64,000 nucleotides of DNA from JAEELC01 sp963605425 (GCA_963605425.1 CAVCUQ010000002.1:33278-97277); one strand, 5' to 3'. Numbered from the stretch's first letter, positions 9,044 through 18,320 are shown. Numbers and translations: made by a program. The notes: a model not told the origin generated them from the letters alone.

Positions 9044-9787
9044 ATGGCAGATAATGTAAAGAAGAGTAATTTAGAACGTTTACAAAAAATTATGGCCTCT
9101 TGTGGTGTAGCGTCTAGAAGAAAATGTGAAGAACTTATTTTAGCAGGTAAGGTTACAGTTAATGGTGTTGTGGTTAAGGAACTTGGTACTAAAGCTTCTT
9201 ATTCTGATGATATTAGAGTTAATGGAAACCAAATTGCTAAAGAAGAAAAAGTATATTATGTATTAAATAAACCTACTGGTTATCTTACAGCTGCTAGTGA
9301 TGAATTGGGCAGAAGAACTGTTATGGATTTATTCGAAGATCAAGATTTGGTTAACAGAATATTCCCTATCGGTAGACTTGATTATGACACTAGTGGATGT
9401 CTTTTACTAACTAATGATGGTGATTTAGCTTTAAAGTTAACTAAATCAAGCAATAATATTGAAAAAGAATATTTAGTTAGAGTAAGAGGAATGCTTAAAA
9501 ATGAAGACCTTGATAAGATTAGAAGAGGTGTAGTAATTGATGGCAAGAAAACTAAAAAGAGTAAAGCTAAGATATTAGAGTATGATAAAGAATTCGATAC
9601 TACTCAAGTATGTATTATTATTACTGAAGGTAGAAACAGAGAGATCAGAAAGATGTTTGATTCTATCGGATTTGAGGTTAAGAAATTAAAACGTGTTCGT
9701 TTTGGTTGTATCACTTGTGATGATTTAGCTTTAGGGCAATATAGACCTCTTAAGATAAAAGAAGTAAAAACATTATATAGTTTATAA
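9044..9787 (+). CDS. rluB: Ribosomal large subunit pseudouridine synthase B
   Basis: Makes pseudouridine in 23S rRNA (family target position 2605, E. coli numbering). The 247-residue protein has an N-terminal S4 domain (LQKIMASCGVASRRKCEELI) and the RsuA/RluB catalytic domain with the aspartate in FPIGRLDYDTSGCLLLTNDG, then EGRNREIRKMF. In Bacillus scpA-scpB come before it; here they are absent, but cmk, rpsA and der follow in the usual order. Ribosome binding site AAAGGAGG. Confidence 0.95.
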   Translation: MADNVKKSNLERLQKIMASCGVASRRKCEELILAGKVTVNGVVVKELGTKASYSDDIRVNGNQIAKEEKVYYVLNKPTGYLTAASDELGRRTVMDLFEDQDLVNRIFPIGRLDYDTSGCLLLTNDGDLALKLTKSSNNIEKEYLVRVRGMLKNEDLDKIRRGVVIDGKKTKKSKAKILEYDKEFDTTQVCIIITEGRNREIRKMFDSIGFEVKKLKRVRFGCITCDDLALGQYRPLKIKEVKTLYSL

Positions 9788-9796
9788 TAAATTTTA

Positions 9797-9805
9797 TGAT
9801 ATAAT
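9797..9805 (+). promoter_or_regulatory. Extended -10 promoter for cmk
   Basis: TG-A-TATAAT (TG at 9797-9798, TATAAT at 9800-9805). Start expected near 9812, about 27 bases before the cmk ATG. Suggests cmk-rpsA-der can be transcribed independently of rluB. Confidence 0.5.
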
Positions 9806-9838
9806 ATTTTAGAGAAACAGAAAATTAGGGTGAATCAG

Positions 9839-10495
9839 ATGAAGAACTTTCAAGTTGCAATAGATGGACCTGCTGGTAGCGGTAAATCATCTATTTGTCA
9901 AATTGTAGCTGATCGTCTTGGCTTTACACATATCGATACAGGAGCTATGTATAGAGCTGTGACACTTGAGGCTATGCGCAGAGAAATCGATTTAGCAGAT
10001 GAAGATCAATATAATTTTATTGATTCAATCAATTTAATATATGAAGGAAATAGAACTTATCTTGAAGGTGAGGATGTATCTGATGAAATTAGATCTATAC
10101 CTGTTACTAGAAGTGTTTCACAAGTTTGTGCACTTAAAAGAGTAAGAGATAAGATGTTATACTTTCAAAGAGAAAGTGCTAAAAGAGGTTTAGTACTAAT
10201 GGACGGAAGAGATATTGGTACTGTTGTCTTACCTGAAGCAGATCTTAAAATCTTCTTAACAGCTGACCCAAGTGAGCGTGCTAATAGAAGACTTAAGGAA
10301 CTACTTCTAAAAGGCGTTGAAACAGATTATGACACTGTTTTAGAAGATATTAAAACACGTGATTATAAAGATTCTCATAGAGCTATTGCACCACTTGTTA
10401 AGGCAAATGACGCTATTGAGATCGATACTACAAATATGACAATCGAAGAGGTTGCAAATACTATTTGTAATATCATAAATGAAAGGATAAAGTAA
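9839..10495 (+). CDS. cmk: Cytidylate kinase
   Basis: Phosphorylates CMP and dCMP with ATP. The ATG at 9839 follows AGGGTG; the upstream in-frame GTG at 9830 is part of that site. The 218-residue protein has P-loop GPAGSGKS at residues 10-17, the substrate motif FTHIDTGAMYRAVT, DGRDIGTVVLPEA, and the lid/helix with DYKDSHRAIAPL. Typical length. It sits five bases before the S1 gene, as in many Bacillota. Confidence 0.97.
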   Translation: MKNFQVAIDGPAGSGKSSICQIVADRLGFTHIDTGAMYRAVTLEAMRREIDLADEDQYNFIDSINLIYEGNRTYLEGEDVSDEIRSIPVTRSVSQVCALKRVRDKMLYFQRESAKRGLVLMDGRDIGTVVLPEADLKIFLTADPSERANRRLKELLLKGVETDYDTVLEDIKTRDYKDSHRAIAPLVKANDAIEIDTTNMTIEEVANTICNIINERIK

Positions 10496-10500
10496 AAGTT

Positions 10501-11958
10501 ATGGAAAACAATGTAAGTATGGAAGAACTACTAAATGAATCAAGCGAAAGCGTAAAAGTTGGTACAATTGTTGAAGGAACAGTTGTTCAAATCGAAGAAA
10601 GACAAATCTATGTTGATATTAATCAACCTACTGAAGGTGTAATTTATTTAAATTATTTTACCACTGATAAGAATGTAACTTCATTTAAGGACTTAGTTAA
10701 GGTAGGAGATACTGTTAAGGCTAAGGTTACTAAGGTTGAAGAAACAAAAGATGGATCAATTATTTTACTTTCTTGTCTAGATTTACTAAGAGAAAAAGTA
10801 TATCAAGAATTAGCAGACAAGCTTGCAAAAGGTGAAACTATTGATGTAGTAGCTAAGGTTGTAAAGATTAATGAAAAGAGTTATGAATTAAATTACAACG
10901 GAGCTAGAGTCTTTATCTCTATCAAAGATGTTAAGGATGCTTTAAAGGTAGGAGATACTATCAATGTTAGAATCACTGAAGTAAGTCTTGAAAAGAGATT
11001 ATGCTTTGCATCTCATTATCTAATTGTTAAGGAAGAAAATGAAAGAAAGCATGCTGAATATGTTGCTTTAAAGGAAAAGGAACATAAAGAATGGGAAGAA
11101 GCTAGAGAAGCTGAAATTGCATCTCTTCCAGTAGGTACTGTTAAAGAAGGTACTGTATCTAAGATTTTACCTTATGGTGTTATTGTTAAGTTTGACAAGG
11201 CTCAAGGTTTAATCAAGATGAGAGACTTAGACCATAAGTTTGTTAAAGACCCAAGCACTATTGTAAGTGTAGGTGACAAAGTAACAGTTAAGGTTGTTAA
11301 GAATGAAAATTCTAAGATTGAATTATCTAGAAAAGATTTAATTGAATCTCCTTATCAAACATATGTAAAGAATCATCATGTAAGTGATACTGTTAAAGGT
11401 AAAGTTATTTCTAAACTTCCTTTTGGTATGTTAATCGAATTAGATAAGGATGTAACTGGATTACTTCACAAGAGTGAATTCTCATGGAATCCTAATGATA
11501 ATTTAATGGCTTCTACATTAATTGGTGATGAACTTGAATGTGCTATTATTAAGACTGATGATGCGGAAGAAAAAATTAGCTTATCTATTAAGGCTTTAAT
11601 TGACAATCCTTGGTCAAGAGTTGAAGCTAAGGTTGGTGATGAAACAGTTTGTAAGGTTACTGAAGTTTCATCTAAAGGATTAAAGGTAGAAAGTTTCGGT
11701 GTTGATGGATTCATTCCTGCAAGATCTGTTGTTCTTGAAGGTAAGAGTTCTAAGATTGAAGACTATTACAATGCAGGAGACGAAGTTAAGGCTATCGTAA
11801 CTGAAATCAATCCTAGAAAATGGGTTCTAGTTTTAGACCAAAAAGCTTATAAGTATAAACAAGAACGTTTAGAATTTGACAAGTATATGTCAAATGAAGA
11901 AGATACAGTTAAATCTACAACTATTGGAGATTTACTTAAAAAAGAATTAAATAAATAA
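10501..11958 (+). CDS. rpsA: 30S ribosomal protein S1-like, multi-S1-domain RNA-binding protein
   Basis: A 485-residue protein built of S1/OB-fold repeats. Regions at about 18-88, 212-280, 290-362 and 372-442 follow the S1 pattern (VGTIVEGTVVQIEERQIYVD; VGTVKEGTVSKILPYGVIVK; VSDTVKGKVISKLPFGMLIE). A degenerate repeat lies at about 105-170, followed by a charged helix (about 180-208). The cmk-rpsA-der order matches Bacillus ypfD. Low-GC S1 proteins have fewer repeats than E. coli S1 (6), and their role in translation initiation is less certain, so the function is an inference from the family. Confidence 0.88.
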   Translation: MENNVSMEELLNESSESVKVGTIVEGTVVQIEERQIYVDINQPTEGVIYLNYFTTDKNVTSFKDLVKVGDTVKAKVTKVEETKDGSIILLSCLDLLREKVYQELADKLAKGETIDVVAKVVKINEKSYELNYNGARVFISIKDVKDALKVGDTINVRITEVSLEKRLCFASHYLIVKEENERKHAEYVALKEKEHKEWEEAREAEIASLPVGTVKEGTVSKILPYGVIVKFDKAQGLIKMRDLDHKFVKDPSTIVSVGDKVTVKVVKNENSKIELSRKDLIESPYQTYVKNHHVSDTVKGKVISKLPFGMLIELDKDVTGLLHKSEFSWNPNDNLMASTLIGDELECAIIKTDDAEEKISLSIKALIDNPWSRVEAKVGDETVCKVTEVSSKGLKVESFGVDGFIPARSVVLEGKSSKIEDYYNAGDEVKAIVTEINPRKWVLVLDQKAYKYKQERLEFDKYMSNEEDTVKSTTIGDLLKKELNK

Positions 11959-11978
11959 AATAAAGAAGGAGATTACCT

Positions 11979-13283
11979 ATGTTATCAAAGGTTGCTATAG
12001 TAGGTCGCCCTAACACGGGTAAATCTACTCTGTTTAATCGTATTATCGGACAAAGATTATCAATAACTGATGATACTCCAGGTGTTACTAGAGATAGAAT
12101 TTATGCCAAGAGTGAATGGCTTGGTCATGAATTTTCTCTAATTGATACTGGTGGTATTGAAATTAAAGATGCACCATTTAGATCTGAAATTCAAGCTCAA
12201 GCTGAGATTGCGATGGAAGAAGCTGATGTCATTATTATGTGTTGTGATGGAAGAAGTGGTGTAACTGATGATGATACTTATGTTGCAAAACTATTATATA
12301 AAACTAATAAGCCAGTAATTCTTGCAGTTAACAAAATTGATGATTCTAAGTACATTGACAATACTTATGAATTCTATTCTTTAGGTCTTGGTGAACCTAT
12401 TGTTGTAGCTGCACTTCATGGTGTTGGTGTCGGTGATTTACTTGACGCTGTATGTGCGGTTCTTCCTCAAAAGAAGGATAAGGTTTATGAAAATTCTATT
12501 CCTTTCTGCTTAGTAGGACGCCCTAATGTTGGTAAATCAAGTTTAGTTAATGCCCTATTAAATAATGATAGAGTTATCGTATCAGATATCGCTGGTACTA
12601 CAACGGATGCTATCGATACACCTTTTAAAGCTTATGATAAGGATTATGTTGTAATTGATACAGCTGGTCTTAGAAAACGTGGAAAGATTTATGAAAATCT
12701 TGAAAAGTATATGGTACTTCGTACTATAGATGCAATTGAAAGATCATCTGTTGTACTTTTAGTACTTGATGCCGAGGAAGGATTCATTGATCAAGATAAA
12801 CACGTTGCTCAATACATTGATGAATATAATAGACCATGTATTATTGTTGTAAATAAGTGGGATACAGTTGAAAAAGATTCTAACGCAATGGCTGAATGGA
12901 CTAAGAAAATTAGGGCTGAATTCAAATTCTTAGATTACGCTCCTATTGTTTTCTTATCTGCTTTAGAAAAGACTAGAGTTCAAACATTATTTGAACCTAT
13001 TAATCAAGCATTTGAAGCTTACCATAAGAGAGTATCTACATCTATTTTAAACAATGTATTTACTGATGCTCTTGCGATGTTCCCTACTTCAGAATTCCAT
13101 GGCGGAAAAGCTAAATTCTACTATATTTCTCAAGTTGGAGTTGAACCACCTACATTTGCCTTATTCTTAAATGAACCAAATTATGTTCATTTCTCATATT
13201 TAAGATATATTGAGAACCAGTTAAGAAAGAACTTTAACTTCTATGGTACTCCAATTAAACTAGAACTTAGAAAACGTGATTAG
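11979..13283 (+). CDS. der: Ribosome biogenesis GTPase Der (EngA)
   Basis: Essential double GTPase for 50S assembly. Of 434 residues, the first G domain has GRPNTGKST (9-17) and DTPGVTRDR; the second has GRPNVGKSS (about 180), DTAGLRKRG and VVNKWD. A KH-like C-terminal domain carries FHGGKAKFYYISQVGVEPPT. Length and architecture are standard. AAGAAGGAG precedes the start. Confidence 0.98.
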   Translation: MLSKVAIVGRPNTGKSTLFNRIIGQRLSITDDTPGVTRDRIYAKSEWLGHEFSLIDTGGIEIKDAPFRSEIQAQAEIAMEEADVIIMCCDGRSGVTDDDTYVAKLLYKTNKPVILAVNKIDDSKYIDNTYEFYSLGLGEPIVVAALHGVGVGDLLDAVCAVLPQKKDKVYENSIPFCLVGRPNVGKSSLVNALLNNDRVIVSDIAGTTTDAIDTPFKAYDKDYVVIDTAGLRKRGKIYENLEKYMVLRTIDAIERSSVVLLVLDAEEGFIDQDKHVAQYIDEYNRPCIIVVNKWDTVEKDSNAMAEWTKKIRAEFKFLDYAPIVFLSALEKTRVQTLFEPINQAFEAYHKRVSTSILNNVFTDALAMFPTSEFHGGKAKFYYISQVGVEPPTFALFLNEPNYVHFSYLRYIENQLRKNFNFYGTPIKLELRKRD

Positions 13284-13292
13284 GGTAATATA

Positions 13293-13766
13293 ATGCAAAT
13301 TAAAGTTATCATTTTAGTTTTCTATTTATTATTATTAATATTATCATTTTGTTTTATTACCTATCGCAGGTATAAAAAGGTAAGTGTTAATGTTGAATCT
13401 AAAGAATATGAAATATTAAATCATGATTATTTTATAAGAATTGTTTTATCTGTTTGTGAGGCATTTCTTATAATACTTACTATTAATTTAATTTTTGTTG
13501 AACAAAATACAAAATATTTAATAATAAGTGTTATTCTTTCAATGCTTGTTAGTATTTTCATTTTTATGATTATACAGCTTTATACATTATTATTTCTTGT
13601 TGTATATTCAAATGGAAAGATTTATTTGTTCCTAAATGGAGAAATAGCTGTCTTTGAAAGAGGAAGAATTCATTTCAGTGTTAAAAATAATCATACATAT
13701 ATGTATTATAAGGATGATTTGGTATTTGATACTAAAAAGAAAATTAATTTAAAGAATGTTAAATAA
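13293..13766 (+). CDS. Small membrane protein of unknown function
   Basis: A 157-residue protein that I do not recognise. It has a hydrophobic N-terminal segment (about 4-24), two more at about 52-72 and 77-107, and a soluble C-terminal tail of about 50 residues rich in Tyr and Lys (FERGRIHFSVKNNHTYMYYK). It begins nine bases after der with AGGGT as ribosome binding site and is followed by a terminator, so it is the last gene of the der transcript. The tail looks like a small beta-rich domain facing one side of the membrane. Confidence 0.75.
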   Translation: MQIKVIILVFYLLLLILSFCFITYRRYKKVSVNVESKEYEILNHDYFIRIVLSVCEAFLIILTINLIFVEQNTKYLIISVILSMLVSIFIFMIIQLYTLLFLVVYSNGKIYLFLNGEIAVFERGRIHFSVKNNHTYMYYKDDLVFDTKKKINLKNVK

Positions 13767-13792
13767 GAGAAGCTTTTATAGCTTCTTTTTTT
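13767..13792 (+). terminator. Rho-independent terminator after the der operon
   Basis: GAAGCT (13769-13774) pairs with AGCTTC (13780-13785), flanked by further A-T pairs and followed by seven T. Confidence 0.85.
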
Positions 13793-13820
13793 ATGTCTTT
13801 TATCAAATATTTAAGATACA

Positions 13821-13851
13821 TTTACATAAATAGTGATTTTTGTTGTATAAT
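13821..13851 (+). promoter_or_regulatory. Promoter of the Nudix gene at 13883
   Basis: TTTACA (13821-13826) and TATAAT (13846-13851); the spacer is 19 bases, or 18 if TTACAT is taken as -35. The expected start near 13858 rules out the upstream ATG at 13793 and disfavours ATG 13868. Confidence 0.55.
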
Positions 13852-13882
13852 AAAAGGTAAATTAGATATGGGAGAATTAAGC

Positions 13883-14398
13883 ATGGAAGAAGTATGGGAT
13901 TTATATACAAAAAATAGACAAAAAAGTGAATATCAAATAATTAGAGGATCTGTTATACCTGAAGGTTATTATCATGCAGTTGTTGATGTGTTTGTAATTA
14001 ATTCTAAAAATAAGGTATTACTTGTAAGAAGAGCCTTAGATAAAGATGTATATCCAGGTTTTTGGGAGACTGGAGCTGGTGGTTCAGTTTTAAGCGGAGA
14101 GACTATGACACATGCGGCGCTAAGAGAACTTGAGGAAGAAACTGGGATTAAAGCAAAGAAGATACATGTTTTTGCAACTGACGAATCTAAAATATCAATT
14201 TATACTGAATTCTTAGTAAGAGTAGATGAAAATACTAAAATTGTTTTATCAGATGAATCAATAGATTATAAATGGGTTAACTTTGATACATTTATAGACA
14301 TATTAAAAAATGATCCTTCTTTTATGCCAAGTAAGAGAAATAGATTACTAAAAAATTTAAATCAACTTAAAAAGTTCTTAAATAGAAGCTACATGTGA
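13883..14398 (+). CDS. Nudix hydrolase
   Basis: Hydrolase acting on a nucleoside diphosphate linked to another group X; substrate not predictable. The frame opens at 13793 inside a terminator T run, but the promoter at 13846-13851 and GGGAGA at 13870-13875 point to ATG 13883 (MEEVWDLYTKNRQ, 171 residues). The Nudix box is complete: G-x5-E-x7-REL-x-EE-x-GI in GSVLSGETMTHAALRELEEE (plus TGI). The region before it (YHAVVDVFVINSKNKVLLVR, YPGFWETGAGG) resembles the YfcD/IPP-isomerase-like Nudix branch. Ends in TGA, one of the few TGA stops here, showing that TGA is a stop codon in this organism. Confidence 0.88.
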   Translation: MEEVWDLYTKNRQKSEYQIIRGSVIPEGYYHAVVDVFVINSKNKVLLVRRALDKDVYPGFWETGAGGSVLSGETMTHAALRELEEETGIKAKKIHVFATDESKISIYTEFLVRVDENTKIVLSDESIDYKWVNFDTFIDILKNDPSFMPSKRNRLLKNLNQLKKFLNRSYM

Positions 14399-14449
14399 AA
14401 AAGTTGTGGAGATTTAAAAAAATTAGAGGTTTTAATTTAATTATTTTAG

Positions 14450-14455
14450 TATAAT
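14450..14455 (+). promoter_or_regulatory. -10 box of the orphan gene
   Basis: TATAAT 31 bases before the ATG at 14486; no clear -35 hexamer. Confidence 0.45.
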
Positions 14456-14485
14456 TTGTATTAATTATATCAAAGGAGAATTATT

Positions 14486-15691
14486 ATGCCATTAAGTTAT
14501 AAAGAATATTTAAAATTATCAAAAGAAGAACTTGTTTCTTTATTTAATACTGCAACAGAAGAAGAAAAGAAAATCTATATCGGATATTCTATTGAAGCAG
14601 GTAAAGAAAAATATAAAGAAGAAAATAATGAAAAACAAGTCAAAAAAGAAAAGAATGAATATCAAGTAAAGGCTGAAAAAAAGGTAAGTGAAATCGTTAA
14701 GAAATATCATTTATCAAAAGAAAGCGTAATTGAAATTAGTTATAATTTGCTTAGATCTAGCGATGTAGCTATTCTTAAAGTTAATTCTAAAGATAAGAAT
14801 GGAAAAGTCAATACTATTGAAGTTGTAAATGAAACAAAAAAACATGAATTTTTTGAAAATTATAAGTCTTCATATACTAATCAATTAAATAGATTTTTAT
14901 ACTCTTTAACTGTTAATTCTAAATGGGATCATTCACTTGATTCATTAAATGAAATGATTGATGATTTTGAAGAACTAGCTTACTTTTCAATCATGCGTAA
15001 GAGAAATATTAATGTACCTAGCTATGGTGGAATGACTAAAGAAGAATTTGAAGTATTGCTTATTGATTCTGCGCCTTTAGTTAAAGCTTCTGATGACTCT
15101 TATTTTATAAAAAATTATGAAGAGAAGAATTTTACTAAAAAAGATTATAAGGCTTTAAATGAGAAAACAATTGATGACATTGTTACTAACTTGCAAAAGA
15201 ATTTTTCTGATGCTTTAAAATGTGCTAAAAATATAACAAATGAAAATGTTAAGTTTAATACAGTAATGTCTTCTATTTCTAAAGGATATAAGACATTAAA
15301 TAGTTTATATAAATCTCAGTCTTGGTGGTATAAATTTACTCATAAGAGTATAGCTAAAAAAGAAAAAGATACTTTAAACAGTATTAAAAATACTTGTAAA
15401 CATTTATTATTACTAAATGGTAATAAGATGAATGATGATGAATTTAAAGCATATGCTGTTGCGGACTACAATGAATTAAATTATGTTGTCCTTGAAGATG
15501 GTGAAAAATATTCTGATTTAATAGATAAGAAGACGTTCTCTAATTTGAAAAATTATTCTTTAAGTCATGATGATTTAAAACTAGGTGAAAAGAATAATAT
15601 ATTAGTTGAAGAAATTAAAGATAAAGATGTTAAAGAATTAAATAATTTAGATAATAAAACATCTAAAGTAGTTGAAGAGAAGGTTAAATAA
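14486..15691 (+). CDS. Orphan soluble protein, unknown function
   Basis: A 401-residue protein that I cannot place in a family. It has no signal peptide or membrane segment. It is highly charged and mostly helical: residues about 40-75 are Lys/Glu-rich with coiled-coil character (KQVKKEKNEYQVKAEKKVSE), the middle (about 110-230) is a mixed domain, and about 270-300 contains the aromatic patch QSWWYKFTHKSIAKKE. The C-terminus is an acidic/basic tail (EEIKDKDVKELNNLDNKTSK). A -10 box (14450-14455) and AAAGGAG precede the ATG, so it is a separate unit. Codon use matches its neighbours. Confidence 0.8.
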   Translation: MPLSYKEYLKLSKEELVSLFNTATEEEKKIYIGYSIEAGKEKYKEENNEKQVKKEKNEYQVKAEKKVSEIVKKYHLSKESVIEISYNLLRSSDVAILKVNSKDKNGKVNTIEVVNETKKHEFFENYKSSYTNQLNRFLYSLTVNSKWDHSLDSLNEMIDDFEELAYFSIMRKRNINVPSYGGMTKEEFEVLLIDSAPLVKASDDSYFIKNYEEKNFTKKDYKALNEKTIDDIVTNLQKNFSDALKCAKNITNENVKFNTVMSSISKGYKTLNSLYKSQSWWYKFTHKSIAKKEKDTLNSIKNTCKHLLLLNGNKMNDDEFKAYAVADYNELNYVVLEDGEKYSDLIDKKTFSNLKNYSLSHDDLKLGEKNNILVEEIKDKDVKELNNLDNKTSKVVEEKVK

Positions 15692-15744
15692 TAGTTTAAT
15701 TTCTTACTAATTAATTTGAATTGTCTAGTATTAGTATTTTATTA

Positions 15745-15773
15745 TTAATTATAACTATTAGTTATGATAAAAT
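15745..15773 (+). promoter_or_regulatory. Extended -10 promoter of fakB-fakA-plsY
   Basis: TG-A-TAAAAT (TG 15765-15766, TAAAAT 15768-15773) with a weak -35 TTAATT at 15745-15750 and a 17-base spacer. The spacer holds a perfect palindrome (see the separate entry). Confidence 0.6.
15751..15765 (+). promoter_or_regulatory. Palindromic operator candidate in the fak promoter spacer
   Basis: ATAACTA-T-TAGTTAT, perfect 7-base arms around one base, placed between the -35 and -10 boxes where a bound repressor would block polymerase. The binding protein is unknown. Confidence 0.55.
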
Positions 15774-15796
15774 GATTTTGTTTAAAGGAGAAATAT

Positions 15797-16693
15797 ATGA
15801 GAAAAATTAAAATTATTACTGATTCATGTGCTGATTTAGACAGCACTTTATTAAGTAAATATGATATAGATTATGTAAAGATGAATACTGTATATCAAGA
15901 TAAGGAAACTAAAGCTACACTTGACTGGCAATGGAAGAAGCCTAATGATTTCTATGCTATTATGAGAAATGGTGAAAGAATTACAACAACTCAAGTGCCT
16001 GTTATTGAATTTAATGAGGTATTTACTCAATACTTAAATGAAGGATTTGATATTATTTATATCGGATGCGCGCTAAAACAATCAGGTTCAGTAAATACTG
16101 GTAAAGTTGTTTCTAAGGAACTTCTTAAAGAATATGTTGATGCTAAAATAGAATGTATTGATTCTCTAAACGCTACTGTCGGTGAAGGATTATTATGTAT
16201 TAAGGCTAGCGAGTATTTAAAAACTAATCCTACATTTGAAGAAGCTGTTAATTATATTTTATCTTTAAGAAAGAAAATTAATGAATTTGCAACTGTAGGT
16301 AGTCTTGAATGGCTTAAGAAATCAGGCAGAGTTACTGCAAGTAAAGCTTTCTTTGGAAATTTATTCCAAGTAAAACCAATACTTATAGCTGATAAAGCTG
16401 GAGCTCAAACTGCCTATAAAAAGGCTAAAGGTAGAGAAAAAGCCTTATTAATGATTGTTGATTTACTTAAGGAAAGTATTATTGATTCTGAGGAACAAAT
16501 TATATATATTGGACACGCTGACTGTACGGAAGCTGAAATTGAACTTGTAAAGAAATATATTAAAGAAAATATTCCATGTAAGGATGTTTATGTACTTCCT
16601 ATCGGTCCTATTGTAGGAGCTAGTGTGGGTCCTGATACTATTGGAGTTTGGGCATTAGGTAAAGAAGTAGAATTTGAGGCACTAGAGAATTAA
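15797..16693 (+). CDS. fakB: DegV/FakB fatty-acid-binding protein
   Basis: FakB carries a fatty acid for phosphorylation by FakA and exchanges the acyl-phosphate at the membrane. The 298-residue DegV fold shows IITDSCADLD at the N-terminus, IECIDSLNATVGEGLLC, VGSLEWLKKSGRVTASKAFF and VKPILIADKAG, which match family blocks. Its place immediately before fakA (one base between stop and start) supports a true FakB rather than an orphan DegV. AAAGGAG precedes the ATG. Chain-length preference cannot be read from the sequence. Confidence 0.92.
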   Translation: MRKIKIITDSCADLDSTLLSKYDIDYVKMNTVYQDKETKATLDWQWKKPNDFYAIMRNGERITTTQVPVIEFNEVFTQYLNEGFDIIYIGCALKQSGSVNTGKVVSKELLKEYVDAKIECIDSLNATVGEGLLCIKASEYLKTNPTFEEAVNYILSLRKKINEFATVGSLEWLKKSGRVTASKAFFGNLFQVKPILIADKAGAQTAYKKAKGREKALLMIVDLLKESIIDSEEQIIYIGHADCTEAEIELVKKYIKENIPCKDVYVLPIGPIVGASVGPDTIGVWALGKEVEFEALEN

Positions 16694-16694
16694 T

Positions 16695-18320
16695 ATGGAA
16701 AGTATTGATAGTGCTAAATATTTATCACTTTTAAAAGGGGGACTAGCTAATCTATCGCTTCATGAAGAAGAAGTTAATGACTTGAATGTTTTTCCTATTC
16801 CTGATGGTGACACTGGAAAGAATATGAGAATGACTTATGAAGGTGGAATTAGAGAAGTAGTTGATATTGATGAACCTATTTCTGATTTCTCTAAAAAATT
16901 AGGAGATGGAATGTTACTTTCAGCCCGTGGTAACTCAGGTGTTATATTAAGCCAGTTTTTTGCTGGAATGGAAAAAGGCTTTGAAGGAGAAACTCTAATT
17001 AATACAACTAACATTAAAACAGCTTTTAATGAAGGAGTTAAGAAAGCTTATAGCGCTGTAATTAATCCGGTTGAGGGTACTATTTTAACTGTTATTAGAG
17101 AAGCAAGTGAAAGTGCAAACTCTAGTCAGATTGAATCCTTAGAAGATTTCTTTTCAGTATGGCTAGAAAGTGCTAATAGATCTTTATTAAATACCACTAA
17201 TTTACTTAAAGAATTAAAAGAAGCTAATGTAATCGATTCGGGCGGAGCTGGTATTGTTTATATTATTGACGGAATCTATAAAACTTTGCTTGGAAAAGAA
17301 ATTAGTGAAAATGAAATCAAATATCAAGATAAAGAAATTGACCTTAATTTATTTACAAGTGATATGAAACTAGAATTTGGTTATTGTACTGAAGTTTTAG
17401 TTAGATTGCAAAAAAATAAATGTGATGTAGAAAACTTTGATATAAATATCTTTATTGATTATTTAAAGACTATTGGAAACTCTATTGTTTGTTTTAAAAC
17501 GGGCTCAATAGTTAAAGTTCATGTTCATACTTTTACTCCATATAAGGTATTGGAATTTGCTCAAAGATATGGTGAGTTTTTAACTGTTAAAATTGAAAAT
17601 ATGATGCTTCAAAATGAGGCTAAAAAAGAAAAGCAAGTTAAGGTTCAAGAAAGGCAGAGAGTAGAGTATGCTACTGTTGCGGTTTCAAACGGAGATGGAA
17701 TTAAAGAGGCTTTTGAAGATTTTGGTGTAGATTATATCATTGAAGGCGGTCAAACTAGAAACCCTAGTACTAATGACTTTATTACTGCATTTAGAGAAGT
17801 TAATGCGAATAACATCTTTGTTTTCCCTAATAACTCTAATGTAATACTTGCATGTCAAAACGCTAAAGATCTATATAAAGATAGTAATGTTATAATCATT
17901 CCTACTAAAAATCTAGGAGAAGGTTTTGCTACTCTTGCAATGATTGATTATAATTTTGAAAGCGTGAAAGAAATTGAAGATAATTTCAAAGAGGAACTTG
18001 AAAGCATTGATACCATTTTAATTTCTAAGGCTGTAAGAGATGCAAACTTAAATGGTATAGATATAAAGAAAGATGATTATATTGCGATATCAAATGGAGA
18101 AGTTTTATCTAGCGATTATAATCCTTTAGGACCTATTATTAAATCACTTGAAAATAAAGATTTATCTAATTATTTTGTTCTTTATATAATTGAAGGAAAC
18201 AATAAAGTAAATTACTATCTTGATCCACTTATAGAGGCTATAAAGGATAAATTTCATTTAGAAGTCGAAACAATTTATGGAGGACAAGATGTATACAATT
18301 TCATCTTGATACTTGAATAA
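16695..18320 (+). CDS. fakA: Fatty acid kinase FakA (DAK2/DhaL-domain protein)
   Basis: ATP-dependent kinase that makes acyl-phosphate on FakB. Of 541 residues, the N-terminal DhaL-type domain has NVFPIPDGDTGKNMRMTYEG and ARGNSGVILSQFFAG; the middle has GYCTEVLVRL and VKVHVHTFTPYKVLEFA; the C-terminal part has GVDYIIEGGQTRNPSTNDFI, the conserved block of the FakA C-domain. Length is normal. It follows fakB and overlaps plsY by one base, so kinase, carrier and acyltransferase are made from one transcript. Confidence 0.93.
   Translation: MESIDSAKYLSLLKGGLANLSLHEEEVNDLNVFPIPDGDTGKNMRMTYEGGIREVVDIDEPISDFSKKLGDGMLLSARGNSGVILSQFFAGMEKGFEGETLINTTNIKTAFNEGVKKAYSAVINPVEGTILTVIREASESANSSQIESLEDFFSVWLESANRSLLNTTNLLKELKEANVIDSGGAGIVYIIDGIYKTLLGKEISENEIKYQDKEIDLNLFTSDMKLEFGYCTEVLVRLQKNKCDVENFDINIFIDYLKTIGNSIVCFKTGSIVKVHVHTFTPYKVLEFAQRYGEFLTVKIENMMLQNEAKKEKQVKVQERQRVEYATVAVSNGDGIKEAFEDFGVDYIIEGGQTRNPSTNDFITAFREVNANNIFVFPNNSNVILACQNAKDLYKDSNVIIIPTKNLGEGFATLAMIDYNFESVKEIEDNFKEELESIDTILISKAVRDANLNGIDIKKDDYIAISNGEVLSSDYNPLGPIIKSLENKDLSNYFVLYIIEGNNKVNYYLDPLIEAIKDKFHLEVETIYGGQDVYNFILILE

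Noticed and set aside
13793..13882. Upstream start for the Nudix gene, giving 201 residues
   Set aside because: ATG 13793 lies in the T run of a terminator and upstream of the predicted promoter (-10 at 13846-13851).
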